Shown here in pieces: positions 31,586 through 32,500 of a stretch of DNA of 32,500 nt. This DNA comes from Actinidia chinensis (taxonomy: Eukaryota > Streptophyta > Magnoliopsida > Ericales > Actinidiaceae), in contig VIGQ01000868.1 in NCBI GenBank assembly GCA_009663005.1, positions 1 through 32,500 of the forward strand, given 5' to 3'. Numbering within the stretch: position 1 is the first letter of the stretch; each line of letters opens with the position of its first letter. The notes under the pieces are model-generated. The model searched no databases. It had not been told where the DNA came from and saw nothing but the letters and a program-made list of their open reading frames with translations. Position numbers and translations under genes: made by a program.

Positions 31586-32500
31586 CTGAGCCAAATGCGC
31601 AACCCCACCACCCACCCCCCACCCCCAAAAAAAAAAAAAAAATCTGGGCTGCTATGAGCCAGGCTCCATTTCTTTCTGCTTGTTTGTTTGTTCCTTGCTA
31701 GCGAAAAAGCCATCTTTTGGACTGGCCAGGGCACCCACGGAAGAGAAAAAAAAATGTGCTCTATATTTTTTGGAGGTCTTTTCTGTTTTTGGTTTATTTT
31801 TTGTCTGTTCTTGCTTGTACCAAGTCTGGTTGGAAGCCCAGCTTGCTTGGCCAAGCCCAAAGATTTTGTTGTTGTGATGTGGGTTTGGTTTCAGTCCATC
31901 TTGGTTGATGCGGTTTTTGGATGCTTTGTGGCCTCTTAGTGAGTAGGCTGCTAGCCGTTGGCCATTTCCCTAAGTCTAAAGTTCCAATCTCCTCTCGCTT
32001 GGGAGTATGGGCTTAGACCATGGTTTGGTCTCGGTGGAATTGGGAGATGTTGCTGCTCTTGCCGTGGCTGCTGGTTTATCCATAGTTGATCCTCTAAAGC
32101 GTGGATGCTGAGTAGGCTTTTTAGTTCTATCATTTGGCAGTGGTTGTAAATGGGCAATGATATTGCGATGATTGCTGGTTCAGTTTGTTCTGTTTTGATC
32201 CTCATCTAGAGGGGGTAGCTTCAGGAGAGCCTCTGCTTGCCCCAGACTTATGGGTTCTTGCCGCGTTGCTGTGCGTTTTCGGCCTATTTCCTTGCGCTGA
32301 TCGATAGTTTCTAGTTGTAGAATCCCCACCCTCTGTGGTGGGTATCTTTATTTTGGTTCCGGTTGCGGGAGTTGTTTCGGCTTGCATAGAGGTAGTGTTT
32401 CTTGGTGTGGTTTTTATGCTCAGTCGTGTATGACCTGAATTAGGCCTCTTGTGCCGCTTGTCTGCCTTCTTGAGTATATCCGGAGGGTTTCTCTTTTTGA
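31586..32500. other. G+T-rich sequence, right part, to window end
   Basis: This continues the sequence interrupted at 26396. A C-rich stretch ending in a 16-A run lies at 31602-31642, then the plus strand is again rich in G and T. Several overlapping open frames of 60-97 codons exist on both strands, none with a recognised motif. Confidence 0.4.

Noticed and set aside
31680..31939. Three overlapping open frames of 63-83 codons on plus
   Set aside because: They lie in all three frames of the same G+T-rich low-complexity DNA; none has a motif.
1..32500. CRISPR arrays, phage, operon-like or defence-system clusters
   Set aside because: No regular spacer array, no closely packed co-directional genes and no matching protein families were seen; the retroelement content is that of a plant nuclear genome.

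Overview
The window looks like plant nuclear DNA, most likely from a eudicot with a repeat-rich genome. It is AT-rich, has no operon-like gene packing, and is dominated by decayed LTR retrotransposons whose tRNA-iMet-type primer sites, polypurine tracts and 5-bp target duplications can be read, together with hAT-type DNA elements with 8-bp target duplications. The species cannot be fixed from the sequence. No rRNA, tRNA, CRISPR array, bacterial operon or complete host gene of known function was recognised.

Layout. (1) 1-4044: 3' part of a broken Ty3/gypsy element on +, in the order gag end, protease, reverse transcriptase, RNase H, integrase, LTR remnant. (2) 4046-4479: 3' end of a hAT-family transposon. 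(3) 4487-10386 and 12993-20234: two copies (A and B) of one duplicated segment. Each carries one small intact ORF, 82 aa at 5116-5364 and 84 aa at 13608-13862. These two paralogues are the only host-gene candidates that look maintained: every length difference between their coding parts is a multiple of three, while their flanks are full of random indels. (4) The copies have since diverged by insertion. Copy A has a 138-bp hAT-type MITE and about 3.6 kb of extra repeat-rich DNA; copy B has a 5.1-kb Ty1/copia element on - (15062-20195). (5) 20235-24350: mostly non-coding, with a 458-bp inverted-repeat element and a 74-bp relative of the copy-A MITE. (6) 24350-24870: an isolated copia integrase fragment on -. 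(7) 25750-26401 and 31581-32500: a G+T-rich sequence of unknown nature, split by a second, unrelated Ty1/copia element on + (26402-31580).

All retrotransposon reading frames are broken by stops and frameshifts, so none looks autonomous. Insertions present in only one duplicate order the events: duplication first, then the MITE in A and the copia element in B. The most interesting item is the small gene pair, a short protein with a conserved N-terminal half, a hydrophobic stretch and an acidic tail that I do not recognise, with a heat-shock-element-like palindrome preserved upstream of both copies.
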